35,825 nucleotides of DNA. Origin: Sneathiellales bacterium (GTDB taxonomy: Bacteria > Pseudomonadota > Alphaproteobacteria > Minwuiales > Minwuiaceae). Made by a program: the position numbers and the translations under genes. Numbering within the stretch: the first letter of the stretch is position 1; every line of letters begins with the position of its first letter. The DNA lies in assembly GCA_026992315.1 (NCBI GenBank), contig JALXAG010000253.1, positions 1 through 35,825 on the forward strand, given 5' to 3'. This document shows positions 27,132-35,427 of this stretch, piece after piece. The notes below the pieces were generated by a model. It worked only from the letters and a program-made list of their open reading frames with translations, had not been told where the DNA came from and ran no database searches.

Positions 27132-27160
27132 TTGATGCCCTGTTGTGAATTTGCTATTCC
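27132..27160 (+). promoter_or_regulatory. Possible promoter of tRNA-Leu
   Basis: TTGATG (27132-27137), 17-bp spacer, TATTCC (27155-27160), ending 16 bp before the mature tRNA 5' end. The -10 match is weak. Confidence 0.35.
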
Positions 27161-27176
27161 CCCGTTCGCGTCTTTC

Positions 27177-27263
27177 GCGGTCGTGGCGGAATTGGTAGAC
27201 GCGCAGCGTTGAGGTCGCTGTGGGAGAGATCCCGTGGAAGTTCGAGTCTTCTCGACCGCACCA
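27177..27263 (+). tRNA. tRNA-Leu (anticodon GAG)
   Basis: An 87-nt class II tRNA with encoded CCA. The acceptor stem GCGGTCG (27177-27183) pairs with CGACCGC (27253-27259). The anticodon stem CAGCG/CGCTG encloses TTGAGGT with GAG at 27211-27213, reading CUC/CUU. A long variable arm (GTGGGAGAGATCCC region) and the T arm GTTCGAGTC are present. Confidence 0.96.
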
Positions 27264-27274
27264 GAATTCGACTG

Positions 27275-27302
27275 AAGGCCCCGTGGCAGCCACGGGGCCT
27301 TT
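27275..27302 (+). terminator. Terminator of tRNA-Leu
   Basis: A 12-bp perfect stem (27275-27286 with 27290-27301) and a 3-nt loop, followed by TTATTC. It lies 11 bp after the tRNA CCA. The 202 bp from here to maeB contain only a short palindrome (GGGAATTTTCCC, 27406-27417) of unknown role. Confidence 0.88.
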
Positions 27303-27504
27303 ATTCAATTATATCCGTTTGCATTGTTCAGATCCCCTGAATGCCGGCTCGTTGCCGTAATGCCGGAAGCGTCTGCCCCTTACGCAGCGTTTTCCGCGCC
27401 TGGCGGGGAATTTTCCCGTTTATGTGCTGGCATGCGCCGGGAGGGCATATTATCTATACCAGTCCGTGCGGATCGGTCTCGTGGTAAGGCAGGGTATTGA
27501 TAAG

Positions 27505-29802
27505 ATGGCTGAAGATCTCGATGAAATGGCGCTGGAGTATCATCGCTGTCCCACACCGGGCAAGCTGAAGATCACGCCGACGAAAAAGATGGCGAACCAG
27601 CGCGATCTGGCGCTGGCCTATTCGCCGGGCGTTGCCGCTGCCAGCAATGCCATTGCCGCCGATGAGCGCGAAGCGGCATCGCTGACGGCGCGGGGCAATC
27701 TCGTCGGGGTGATCAGCAACGGCACCGCCGTGCTGGGGCTGGGGGCCATCGGGCCGCTGGCGGCCAAGCCGGTGATGGAAGGCAAGGCCGTTCTGTTCAA
27801 GAAATTCGCCGATATCGACGTTTTCGATATCGAGGTCAACGAAACCGATCCCGACCGCCTGGTCGACATCGTCGCGGCGCTGGAGCCGACCTTCGGCGGC
27901 ATCAATCTGGAGGATATCAAGGCGCCGGAATGTTTCATTGTCGAGCAGAAATGCCGCGAACGCATGTCCATTCCCGTCTTTCACGACGATCAGCACGGTA
28001 CGGCGATCTGCGTGGCGGCGGCAATCTACAATGCCCTGAAGCTGGTGAACAAGGACCCGGCGAAGGTGCGGCTGGTCTGTTCCGGCGCCGGGGCGGCGGC
28101 GCTCGCCTGTCTCGATCTTCTGGTCAGCCTGGGACTGGATAAGCGCAATATCACCGTCTGCGACATTCATGGCGTGATCTATGCCGGACGTACCGTGGAG
28201 ATGGATCCCTACAAGGCGCGCTATGCCGTAAAGACGGAACACCGCACCCTGGCCGAGGCGATCGTCGGGGCGGATATCTTTCTCGGCCTGTCGGCGCCGG
28301 GCGTGCTGAGCGAGGAAATGGTCGCGACCATGGTCGAGGATCCGATCATCATGGCCCTGGCCAATCCGACGCCTGAGATCATGCCGGAGCTGGCCCGCAA
28401 GGCCCGTCCCAACGCGATCATCGCCACCGGCCGTTCCGATTATCCCAATCAGGTGAACAACGTCCTGTGCTTTCCCTTTCTTTTCCGCGGGGCGCTGGAT
28501 GTCGGTGCCACCACCATCAATGAGGAAATGAAGCTGGCCTGCGTCAAGGCCATCGCCAGCCTGGCGATGCAGGAGCCTTCCGATATCGTGGCCAAGGCGT
28601 ATGGCGATGTGAATCTCAGCTTCGGCCCCGATTACCTGATACCGAAACCGTTCGATCCGCGCCTCATTCTCGAAATCGCGCCCGCCGTGGCCCGGGCAGC
28701 GATGGATTCAGGCGTCGCCACCCGCCCGATCGAGGATTTCGAGGCCTATCGCGAGCGGTTGGACCAGTTCGTCTACCGCACCGGTTTCGCCATGAAGCAT
28801 ATTTTCGACCGGGCCCGCGCCAATCCGATGCGCGTCGCCTATGCCGATGGCGAGGAGGAGCGGGTTCTGCGCGCGGTGCAGATCGTGGTCGATGACGGTC
28901 TGGCCCGGCCGATCCTGATCGGACGGCGCGCCGTGGTCGAAAGCCGTATCGCCAGATTCGGCCTGCGCCTGCGTATCGATGAGGATTTCGAGCTTGTCGA
29001 TCCCGATGACGATCCGCGCTATCACGAATACTGGACCGGCTATCACGCGCTGATGGAGCGCAAGGGCATCACCCCCGATGCCGCCCGCTATCTGGTGCGC
29101 ACCAACAGCACCGTTATCGGTGCGATGATGGTCTATCGCAAGGAGGCCGATGCCCTGATCTGTGGCCTTGTCGGGCGCTATGAAAAGCATCTGGAGCGTA
29201 TTCGCGGCATCCTCGGCCTGCGCGAAGGGGTGCGTCTGCCGGCGGCGATGCAGATGCTGGTTCTGCCAAGCGGTACCTTCTTCATGGCCGATACCCATGT
29301 TTCCTACGATCCCTCCGCCGACGAACTGGCGGATACGACCCTGCTGGCGGCAGAGGAAATGCGTCGCTTCGGCGTGGAGCCCCGGGTTGCGCTGCTGTCG
29401 CATTCCAATTTCGGTTCTTCGAAATATCCCTCGGCCGAGAAAATGCGCCAGGTCTACCGGCTGGTGAAGGAGCGGGCGCCCGATCTGCTGATCGAAGGCG
29501 AGATGAAAGGCGATGTCGCCGTATCCAGGGTGCTGCGCGAGCGCATTTTTCCCAACACGGTGCTGAAGGAAAATGCGAACCTGCTGATTCTGCCTAACCT
29601 GGATGCGGGCAATATCGCCTTCAATCTGGTGAAGGAATTGAGCGACGGCATGTCGGTCGGGCCGATATTGATGGGGATGGCACAGGCGGCGCATATCGTG
29701 ACCCCGGCGATTTCCGTGCGTGGCATGGTCAATATGACGGCGGTGGCCGCCGTCGATGCGCAGGACCGGGCCCGGCTGCAACAGGAAGAAACACAGCGCT
29801 GA
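27505..29802 (+). CDS. maeB: NADP-dependent malic enzyme, MaeB type with PTA-like C-terminal domain
   Basis: 765 residues from the ATG at 27505 ([14 protein letters not shown]); an upstream TTG-initiated extension to 27424 is not conserved. It decarboxylates malate to pyruvate with NADP+. The malic domain (about 1-160) has LAYSPGVA with the catalytic Tyr, [14 protein letters not shown] and metal-site EDIKAPECF; the NAD(P)-binding domain (about 165-410) has HDDQHGTAI and [11 protein letters not shown]. The C-terminal 330 residues resemble phosphotransacetylase, which in MaeB is not catalytic for acetyl transfer but mediates allosteric control by acetyl-CoA. The enzyme links C4 acids, including methylmalonyl-derived succinate, to pyruvate and NADPH. 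Confidence 0.95.
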   Translation: MAEDLDEMALEYHRCPTPGKLKITPTKKMANQRDLALAYSPGVAAASNAIAADEREAASLTARGNLVGVISNGTAVLGLGAIGPLAAKPVMEGKAVLFKKFADIDVFDIEVNETDPDRLVDIVAALEPTFGGINLEDIKAPECFIVEQKCRERMSIPVFHDDQHGTAICVAAAIYNALKLVNKDPAKVRLVCSGAGAAALACLDLLVSLGLDKRNITVCDIHGVIYAGRTVEMDPYKARYAVKTEHRTLAEAIVGADIFLGLSAPGVLSEEMVATMVEDPIIMALANPTPEIMPELARKARPNAIIATGRSDYPNQVNNVLCFPFLFRGALDVGATTINEEMKLACVKAIASLAMQEPSDIVAKAYGDVNLSFGPDYLIPKPFDPRLILEIAPAVARAAMDSGVATRPIEDFEAYRERLDQFVYRTGFAMKHIFDRARANPMRVAYADGEEERVLRAVQIVVDDGLARPILIGRRAVVESRIARFGLRLRIDEDFELVDPDDDPRYHEYWTGYHALMERKGITPDAARYLVRTNSTVIGAMMVYRKEADALICGLVGRYEKHLERIRGILGLREGVRLPAAMQMLVLPSGTFFMADTHVSYDPSADELADTTLLAAEEMRRFGVEPRVALLSHSNFGSSKYPSAEKMRQVYRLVKERAPDLLIEGEMKGDVAVSRVLRERIFPNTVLKENANLLILPNLDAGNIAFNLVKELSDGMSVGPILMGMAQAAHIVTPAISVRGMVNMTAVAAVDAQDRARLQQEETQR

Positions 29803-29840
29803 CCGCCCGTGGCGGCAGGCAGAGGAAGAGGCAGGTTTAT

Positions 29841-31220
29841 TTGGAAAACAATCAGGCAACCCCCGACGAGACGGAACCGAACCGTCCCCTGACGCCGGAG
29901 ACGATCCGTGCCGTGCGCGATGCCCTGGCCGAACGCGACTGGGCACGGGTGCGCTCCCTGTGCGAGCCATTGCATGCCGCCGATCTGGCGGATCTGGTGC
30001 ATCAGCTGTCGAGTGCGGAGCGCGAAGCCTTTGTCGAGGCGTTCGGCGGTCAGCTCGATCCGGAAATGCTCATCGATCTGGATGAGACCGTCCGCGACGA
30101 AATCATCGCCCTGATGGAGCCCGGCGAGGTTGCCGCCGCCGTGTCCGAACTGGATACGGACGATGCCGTCTATCTGCTGGAGGATCTGGAGCCCGAAGAG
30201 CGCGAAGCGGTTCTCGAAAGCGTGCCGGAGGAAGAGCGGGTCGCGGTCGAAAAAAGCCTGAATTACGCCGAGGATACGGCCGGGCGGCTGATGCAGCGTG
30301 ATCTGATCGCGGTGCCCTCCTTCTGGACCATCGGCCATACCATCGACTATCTGCGCGAAACTGAGGACCTGCCCGACGATTTCTATGAAATCTATGTGGT
30401 CGATCCTGCCCATCACCCTATCGGCGCCGTGCCGCTCAACCGGGCCATGCGCACCAAGCGCGATGTGCCGATCAGCGACATCATGGAACGGGATATCCAC
30501 ATCATTCCCGCCGATATGGAGCAGGAAGAAGTCGCTTATCTGTTTCAGCAGTATGATCTGACTTCGGCGCCGGTGGTCGATAAATCGGGTCGTCTGATCG
30601 GCGTGATCATGGTCGATGATATTCTCGATGTCATCGAGGAAGAGGCGGAAGAGGATCTGCTGGCGCTCGGCGGCGTGCAGGACGATAACTTCTACGATTC
30701 CGTCTGGAAGACGACCATGAGCCGCGCGCCGTGGCTGGCAGTCAATCTCGCTACCGCGCTGCTGGCATCGGCCGTGATCAATCTGTTCGGCGCCACCATC
30801 GAGAAGGCGGTGGCCCTGGCGGTGCTGATGCCGATCGTGGCTTCCATGGGCGGCAATGCGGGGACCCAGACCCTGACGATTGCCGTGCGCGCCCTGGCGA
30901 CGAGGGAGCTGACCCCGCACAATGCCTGGCGGCTGGTAAACAAGGAAATGCTGGTCGGCTTCGGCAACGGCGTATTGATGGCGGTGCTGGTGGGTGCCGT
31001 GACCTATGTCTGGTTCGGCGATACCCGTCTGGCGCTGGTGATCGTGCTGGCAATGATCGTCAACATGATCTCGGCCGGGCTTGCCGGCATTCTCATCCCC
31101 CTGGCACTGGATCGGATGAAAATCGACCCGGCATTGGCCAGTTCGGTATTCGTGACCACGATCACCGATGTTCTGGGATTTTTCTCCTTCCTCGGCCTTG
31201 CCAGCCTGATCTTGTTCTGA
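29841..31220 (+). CDS. mgtE: Magnesium transporter MgtE
   Basis: A 459-residue Mg2+ channel. An N-terminal superhelical domain (about residues 20-140) is followed by two CBS domains (about 145-270; the second includes TSAPVVDKSGRLIGVIMVDDILDVIEEE) that sense cytosolic Mg2+. Five TM segments follow from about residue 295, containing PIVASMGGNAGTQTLTIAVRAL, the pore motif, and ending FFSFLGLASLILF. The start is TTG at 29841 with AGGCAGG 5 bp upstream; no ATG is available until about residue 76. It follows maeB by 38 bp. It is convergent with the NmrA-like gene. Confidence 0.94.
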   Translation: MENNQATPDETEPNRPLTPETIRAVRDALAERDWARVRSLCEPLHAADLADLVHQLSSAEREAFVEAFGGQLDPEMLIDLDETVRDEIIALMEPGEVAAAVSELDTDDAVYLLEDLEPEEREAVLESVPEEERVAVEKSLNYAEDTAGRLMQRDLIAVPSFWTIGHTIDYLRETEDLPDDFYEIYVVDPAHHPIGAVPLNRAMRTKRDVPISDIMERDIHIIPADMEQEEVAYLFQQYDLTSAPVVDKSGRLIGVIMVDDILDVIEEEAEEDLLALGGVQDDNFYDSVWKTTMSRAPWLAVNLATALLASAVINLFGATIEKAVALAVLMPIVASMGGNAGTQTLTIAVRALATRELTPHNAWRLVNKEMLVGFGNGVLMAVLVGAVTYVWFGDTRLALVIVLAMIVNMISAGLAGILIPLALDRMKIDPALASSVFVTTITDVLGFFSFLGLASLILF

Positions 31221-31256
31221 AGGTCGCCTCTTCCCGGTCTTTCCGATTTCCGAAGC

Positions 31257-32135
31257 TCATGGCTGCTTCGCCGGGCTGTCGGCATGGCCGTGTTTCAGCC
31301 ACATATCCAGGGTGGTCGCGGGCACGGTAAAGGGGAGGCGCGCTTCCGGCAGGCTGGCTTCATCGAAGTTTTCGAAAACCCGGAACAGGTCGGTAACGGG
31401 GCGCAGTTCCCTCACCATCATGGATAGGATGCGGGCAACGAAAACCGGCATTCTGGCGGGCTTTGCCGCCAATTGTCTGGCAACGGTATATTTTTCGGCG
31501 GCAGTGGCTATGGATATGGCCTCGGGTCCCAACACGGTATAAGCCCCGTTCAGTTTTCCCCCTGCCTGCAATACCTCGATGATGATTTGCACCAGATCCT
31601 GCAGGGCAAGCCAGTGAACCCGGGATTTGCCCGAACCTATCAGAGATATTCTGCCATTCCGTTCCATGCGGGGTAGTGTTTCCATGAGCCAGGAAGGGCG
31701 GAGGATGACGACTGGGGCACGCATTTGCATAAGGGCTTTCTCGGATTTGTATTTTGCCTGCCCGGCCTCGAACCATGGCGGTGCGAAGGGTGTGGACGAT
31801 CCGGAGATATGGACAATTTTTCTGACACCCAGCGTCATGGCCTGCCTTGCCGCTTCAATCACGCCTGTGTGTTCGATGCGATCGAAGGAACCGGCCTGCC
31901 CGGATACGGCAATGACAAGATCGGTAATACCGGCGAATGGTTCCTGCAGAGTTTCAGGTTGCGTCAAATCGCCATCGAAAAGCTCGATGGTTGGGCTCAT
32001 ATCCCCGGCAAGCGTTGCGGTGTTTCTGGCAATGCCCCGAACGGTGGCTTCCGGGAAGGCTGTCTTCGCCGCCGTCAGGGTGGCCTTGCCGATCAGACCG
32101 GACGCCCCCAGAATGACGATTACGCGTTTTTTCAT
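31257..32135 (-). CDS. NmrA-like NAD(P)-binding Rossmann-fold oxidoreductase
   Basis: 292 residues from the ATG at 32133-32135; a GTG two codons upstream (32139-32141) is an alternative. The N-terminal dinucleotide motif VIVILGASGLIGKATL (GxxGxxG) and a short-chain-dehydrogenase-like fold with KIVHISGSS and a YKSEKALM segment in the place of the YxxxK site are visible. It is an atypical SDR/NmrA protein, possibly an NAD(P)H-quinone or redox-sensing enzyme; the substrate is unknown. It is divergent from the TetR gene with two palindromes between, so it is the likely TetR target. Confidence 0.85.
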   Translation of the reverse strand: MKKRVIVILGASGLIGKATLTAAKTAFPEATVRGIARNTATLAGDMSPTIELFDGDLTQPETLQEPFAGITDLVIAVSGQAGSFDRIEHTGVIEAARQAMTLGVRKIVHISGSSTPFAPPWFEAGQAKYKSEKALMQMRAPVVILRPSWLMETLPRMERNGRISLIGSGKSRVHWLALQDLVQIIIEVLQAGGKLNGAYTVLGPEAISIATAAEKYTVARQLAAKPARMPVFVARILSMMVRELRPVTDLFRVFENFDEASLPEARLPFTVPATTLDMWLKHGHADSPAKQP

Positions 32136-32162
32136 TTTCACTCTCGTCGTTCTTCCATAAAA

Positions 32163-32176
32163 TGGACATATGTCCG
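32163..32176. promoter_or_regulatory. Operator 1 for the TetR regulator
   Basis: TGGACATATGTCCG, a 12-bp perfect palindrome (GGACATATGTCC) in the divergent spacer, 27 bp before the NmrA-like start codon. It shares TGGACA/TGTCC arms with operator 2, whose centre is 29 bp away. Confidence 0.7.
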
Positions 32177-32191
32177 ATTAAAGCCTGTAAA

Positions 32192-32205
32192 TGGACAAAT
32201 GTCCA
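32192..32205. promoter_or_regulatory. Operator 2 for the TetR regulator
   Basis: TGGACAAATGTCCA, a perfect 6+2+6 inverted repeat with the same arms as operator 1, 24 bp before the tetR start. Two such sites in a divergent spacer suggest repression of both genes. Confidence 0.72.
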
Positions 32206-32229
32206 TATAAATTTGAAAGAGAGATATAC

Positions 32230-32796
32230 ATGGCCCGTCGGGATGCTGAGGAAAACCGGCAGCGTATTCTGGCAGCCTTCGCTGCCCTGATCAGACAAAG
32301 TCCGGATAAACCGCCCAGTATGAGCGATATCGTCAAGGCGAGTGGTCTTGGTCGGGGAACCGTTTACCGTCATTTCCCGGATATAGGATCCCTTGCCTTC
32401 GCACAGCTGGACGAGGGGTATCGGGAATTGTTTTCCGCGTTCAGGGCCGATCTGAAAAATGCCGGCGCCGATCGCACGGAAGTGGCGTTCGCCGGGTTTC
32501 TGGCGCGATGCCATCGTTTTGCATCGGAAAACAAAGTCCTGCTTTTGGCGCCAGAATGCCAGAATTCAAAGGCATATGCACATGCGAAAGAGACGCTTCG
32601 CACTCTGGTGGCCGAAACTCTTTGTGCGCTGTCCGTCAATCGCCTTGAACCGGCCGATCTGACGCAATGGGCGGATGTTATCGCCCATTGTGTGGAGGCA
32701 GAGCACATCCGTTTCGGCGGAGAAGACGAACAAAGCCGGCAAAATTCAGTAACCTTGGCCCTGAAGATTCTGCGGATGGCCGTCAGCGATCGGTAG
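32230..32796 (+). CDS. TetR/AcrR-family transcriptional regulator
   Basis: 188 residues. The ATG at 32230 (MARRDAEENRQRIL) is selected over an upstream ATG at 32191, which lies on the edge of operator 2 and would add 13 non-family residues; AAAGAGAG lies 8 bp before 32230. The N-terminal helix-turn-helix (MSDIVKASGLGRGTVYRHFPDIGSLAFA, about residues 34-61) is typical; the C-terminal ligand domain is not recognisable. It probably represses itself and the divergent NmrA-like gene. It is convergent with the glutathionyl-hydroquinone reductase gene. Confidence 0.9.
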   Translation: MARRDAEENRQRILAAFAALIRQSPDKPPSMSDIVKASGLGRGTVYRHFPDIGSLAFAQLDEGYRELFSAFRADLKNAGADRTEVAFAGFLARCHRFASENKVLLLAPECQNSKAYAHAKETLRTLVAETLCALSVNRLEPADLTQWADVIAHCVEAEHIRFGGEDEQSRQNSVTLALKILRMAVSDR

Positions 32797-32889
32797 TCGT
32801 CAAAGCCGAAGGGCACGACCCGATTGCCGTTTCCGACACTTCCTGCGCGGGTTCACAGGTGTCTTTCATGCCTGAAAGGGACGTCTCTT

Positions 32890-33867
32890 CTACAAACACT
32901 CCCGCCCGTGCGGCGCATCGAGGTTCAGGACCGGCCCTGCGGGAACGATGCCCGAAGGATTAACGGTTTTGTGGCTGCCGTAATAATGCTTCTTGATATG
33001 ATCGAAATGTACGGTTTCTGCCACGCCCGGCCATTGATACAGCTCGCGCAGATAGCCGGACAGATGCGGATAATCGGCGATGCGGCGCAGATTGCATTTG
33101 AAATGGCCGACATAGACGGCATCGAAGCGGATCAGGGTGGTGAACAGCCGCCAGTCGGCTTCGGTAACGGCATCCCCCAGAAGATAACGCCTTTCTGAGA
33201 GGCGCGCATCCAGCCAGTCCAGGGTTTCGAACAGAGGGTAAACCGCCTCTTCATAGGCCTCCTGCGTGGTTGCAAACCCCGCCTTATAGACGCCGTTGTT
33301 GACCGTATCGTAGACGCGGGCATTGATGGCATCTATTTCCGCTGCCAGTGCCTGCGGGTAGTAATCGCCTTCCCGCGCGCCGATATCATCGAAGGCATTG
33401 TTGAACATGCGGATGATTTCCGACGATTCGTTGGAGACGATGGTCCCGCGCTTCTTGTCCCACAGGACGGGAACGGTTACCCGTCCGTTGTAGCGGGGGT
33501 TGGCGGCCGTATAGACCTGGTGCAGATAGCGGGCGCCGTTGACCGTATCGGCGATGACGCCGTCGCCTTCCTCGAATGTCCAGCCCTGATCGCCCATATG
33601 CCAGTGGACCACGGACAGGGAGATCATCTTCTCCAGCCCCTTGAGCCGGCGGAAGATCAGGGTGCGGTGCGCCCAGGGGCAGGCGTGGGAAACATAAAGA
33701 TGATATCTGCCGGCTTCGGCCGCGAAACCGCCTTCACCGGAGGGGCCGGGGGCGCCGTCGGGGGTGATCCAGTTGCGAAACTGCGATTGCTGGCGCCGGA
33801 AGCGGCCCTTGCTGCTTTTGGTATCGTACCATTGATCGTGCCATACGCCGTCGATGAGCAGTCCCAT
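32890..33867 (-). CDS. yqjG: Glutathionyl-hydroquinone reductase (YqjG/Xi-class GST)
   Basis: A 325-residue Xi-class glutathione transferase that reduces glutathionyl-hydroquinones. The thioredoxin-like domain carries the CPWAH motif with catalytic C63 (SHACPWAHRTLIFR), the same number as in E. coli YqjG, then VTVPVLWDKKRGTIVSNESSEIIRMFN for glutathione binding. The helical domain includes YKAGFATTQEAYEEAV and the YLLGDAVTEADWRLFTTLIRFDAVYVGHFKCN signature. It follows doxX on the same strand (84 bp; a hairpin lies between), as yqjF-yqjG do in E. coli. Confidence 0.94.
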   Translation of the reverse strand: MGLLIDGVWHDQWYDTKSSKGRFRRQQSQFRNWITPDGAPGPSGEGGFAAEAGRYHLYVSHACPWAHRTLIFRRLKGLEKMISLSVVHWHMGDQGWTFEEGDGVIADTVNGARYLHQVYTAANPRYNGRVTVPVLWDKKRGTIVSNESSEIIRMFNNAFDDIGAREGDYYPQALAAEIDAINARVYDTVNNGVYKAGFATTQEAYEEAVYPLFETLDWLDARLSERRYLLGDAVTEADWRLFTTLIRFDAVYVGHFKCNLRRIADYPHLSGYLRELYQWPGVAETVHFDHIKKHYYGSHKTVNPSGIVPAGPVLNLDAPHGRECL

Positions 33868-33916
33868 GGGGCTTGCCTCCGTAGTCTTGTTGTTCGGGAA
33901 AAACAGCGGGAAGGTG

Positions 33917-33941
33917 CCCCGGCGGCATCGGCCCGCCGGGG
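33917..33941 (-). other. 9-bp hairpin between doxX and the hydroquinone reductase gene
   Basis: CCCCGGCGG (33917-33925) pairs with CCGCCGGGG (33933-33941) around a 7-nt loop. The T-run is not adjacent, so full termination is unlikely; it may attenuate transcription or mark an mRNA processing point between the two genes. Confidence 0.45.
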
Positions 33942-33951
33942 TGTGCGGCCG

Positions 33952-34383
33952 TCAGCCGTTGGGGTCGTTCGGTCCGCTGCTGGATGAGCGGTTGTCCAGC
34001 GCATAGGCGCCGGGACCGTAAGCGAAGAGAAACAGGAAGCCGCCGGCGATCGACAGATTTTTCAGGAAATGAATCATCTGGTTCTGGTCGGCGAAATTGT
34101 TGTGAAAGATAATCGCGGCAAGAATGCTGAATCCCGCCAGCGCCAGCGCCGCCAGACGGGTCTGCCAGCCGATGACGATGGCCAGCCCGCCGCCGACTTC
34201 AAGCAGAATGACCAATGGCAGCAACGCCCCGGGCACACCCTTGGATTCCATATAGCCCTGGGTGCCGGTATAACCGATGATCTTGTTGATCCCGGCCAGA
34301 ATGAAGATCAGCGCGATCAGAATGCGCCCCGCCGGCGCCGCGAGTTGCTGCAGCTTTCCCTGCACTCCCTGTTCCGAAGTCAT
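33952..34383 (-). CDS. DoxX-family integral membrane protein (YqjF-like)
   Basis: A 143-residue protein with four hydrophobic segments (about residues 18-36, 53-74, 79-97 and 110-128). The N-terminal RILIALIFILAGINKI motif and GGGLAIVIGWQTRLAALALAGFS are typical of DoxX/YqjF proteins. DoxX-like proteins are tied to quinone or thiol redox defence; the biochemical function is not firmly known. GGGGAGA lies before the start. It is the first gene of a doxX-yqjG pair divergent from a LysR gene. Confidence 0.9.
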   Translation of the reverse strand: MTSEQGVQGKLQQLAAPAGRILIALIFILAGINKIIGYTGTQGYMESKGVPGALLPLVILLEVGGGLAIVIGWQTRLAALALAGFSILAAIIFHNNFADQNQMIHFLKNLSIAGGFLFLFAYGPGAYALDNRSSSSGPNDPNG

Positions 34384-34413
34384 CTGTCCATCTCCCCTTT
34401 GCAGTTACAACGG

Positions 34414-34434
34414 GCACGGGCGATATTCCCGTGC
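34414..34434. promoter_or_regulatory. Inverted repeat in the doxX-lysR spacer
   Basis: GCACGGG (34414-34420), 7-nt spacer CGATATT, CCCGTGC (34428-34434). A perfect 7+7 dyad 31 bp before the doxX start, in the 135-bp divergent spacer. It could be the LysR binding site or part of a leader hairpin. Confidence 0.45.
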
Positions 34435-34518
34435 TTGCGAAGGTAGTTTAATATTTGCGCAGGAGAGAAGTAAGAGGGAATATATAACAACATTGTGCTG
34501 GTTTGGAGAACAATCCCC

Positions 34519-35409
34519 ATGGGTCAATTCGAGGATATGACGATTTTCATCAAGATCGTCGAGGCGGGCGGCATCAGCCGTGCCGCCGAGCAACTGGGCA
34601 TCGCCAAATCCGCCGTCAGCCGCCGTTTGGGAGAGCTGGAACGTCGCCTCGGCGTTCAGTTGATGAACCGTTCCACCCGCCGCTACAGCCTGACCGAGGC
34701 CGGGCGCAATTATTATGCCCGCGCGGCGCAGATCCTTTCCGATACGGCGGAGCTGGATGCGGAAATTTCGGAAAGGCAGGGGCTTTTGCGCGGCTCCGTG
34801 CGCATGTCGCTGCCTTTGTCCTTCGGGTTGCAGCATCTGGCCCCGGCCATTCTGGATTTCGTTTGCCAGCATCCGGATCTGACGGTGGATATCGACTTTT
34901 CCGACCGCCATGTCGATCTGATCGAAGAGGGGTACGATCTGGCGATCCGCATCACCGATCCGAAATCCTCGACATTGATCGCGCGCAAGCTGACCCCCAT
35001 TCATTTCGTGCTTTGCGCCAGTCCGGCCTATCTCGAAAGAAGGGGGGAACCCCGGCATCCGGACGATCTGGCCGATCATGACGGGGTGTTCTATTCCAAC
35101 GTGCCGGAGCGGAGCTGGACGCTGATCTCGCCGCAGGGGCGCGAATTCCAGGCCTCGCCGCATGTGCGGATGTCGGCAAGCAACGGCGATTTCCTGCGCG
35201 AGGCGGCGATTGCCGGGCTGGGGATCACCCGCTCGCCGTTGTTTCTGGTGCGCAAGGCGCTGGAGGAAGGGCGGCTGAAGACCGTGCTTGCCGATTACAC
35301 CATTCCGGGGCTGAACGCCTATGCCCTCTATCCGCAGACGCGGTTTCTCTCCCGCCGGGTGCGTGCGATCATCGATATGATCGTCGATGCCTGCAGAAAA
35401 TGCGCCTGA
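34519..35409 (+). CDS. LysR-family transcriptional regulator
   Basis: 296 residues. The ATG at 34519 (MGQFEDMTIFIKIVEAGG) has GGAGA 9 bp upstream and gives the usual LysR N terminus; the frame opens 8 codons earlier. The winged HTH is at about 1-60 (SRAAEQLGIAKSAVSRRLGELERRLGVQLMNRSTRR), followed by the effector domain (about 90-290). It resembles the CrgA/AaeR-like branch rather than E. coli YhaJ. It is divergent from doxX-yqjG and is the likely regulator of that pair; the effector may be a quinone or aromatic, by inference from the target genes. Confidence 0.92.
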   Translation: MGQFEDMTIFIKIVEAGGISRAAEQLGIAKSAVSRRLGELERRLGVQLMNRSTRRYSLTEAGRNYYARAAQILSDTAELDAEISERQGLLRGSVRMSLPLSFGLQHLAPAILDFVCQHPDLTVDIDFSDRHVDLIEEGYDLAIRITDPKSSTLIARKLTPIHFVLCASPAYLERRGEPRHPDDLADHDGVFYSNVPERSWTLISPQGREFQASPHVRMSASNGDFLREAAIAGLGITRSPLFLVRKALEEGRLKTVLADYTIPGLNAYALYPQTRFLSRRVRAIIDMIVDACRKCA

Positions 35410-35427
35410 GCCGTTTTGCCGGTGATC

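Noticed and set aside
28708-30920. Two overlapping minus-strand frames (420 and 488 codons) opposite maeB and mgtE
   Set aside because: Antisense to well-supported genes; no motifs or ribosome binding site.
32191-32229. Upstream ATG start for the TetR gene
   Set aside because: The codons overlap the operator palindrome, and the start at 32230 matches the family N terminus with a ribosome binding site.
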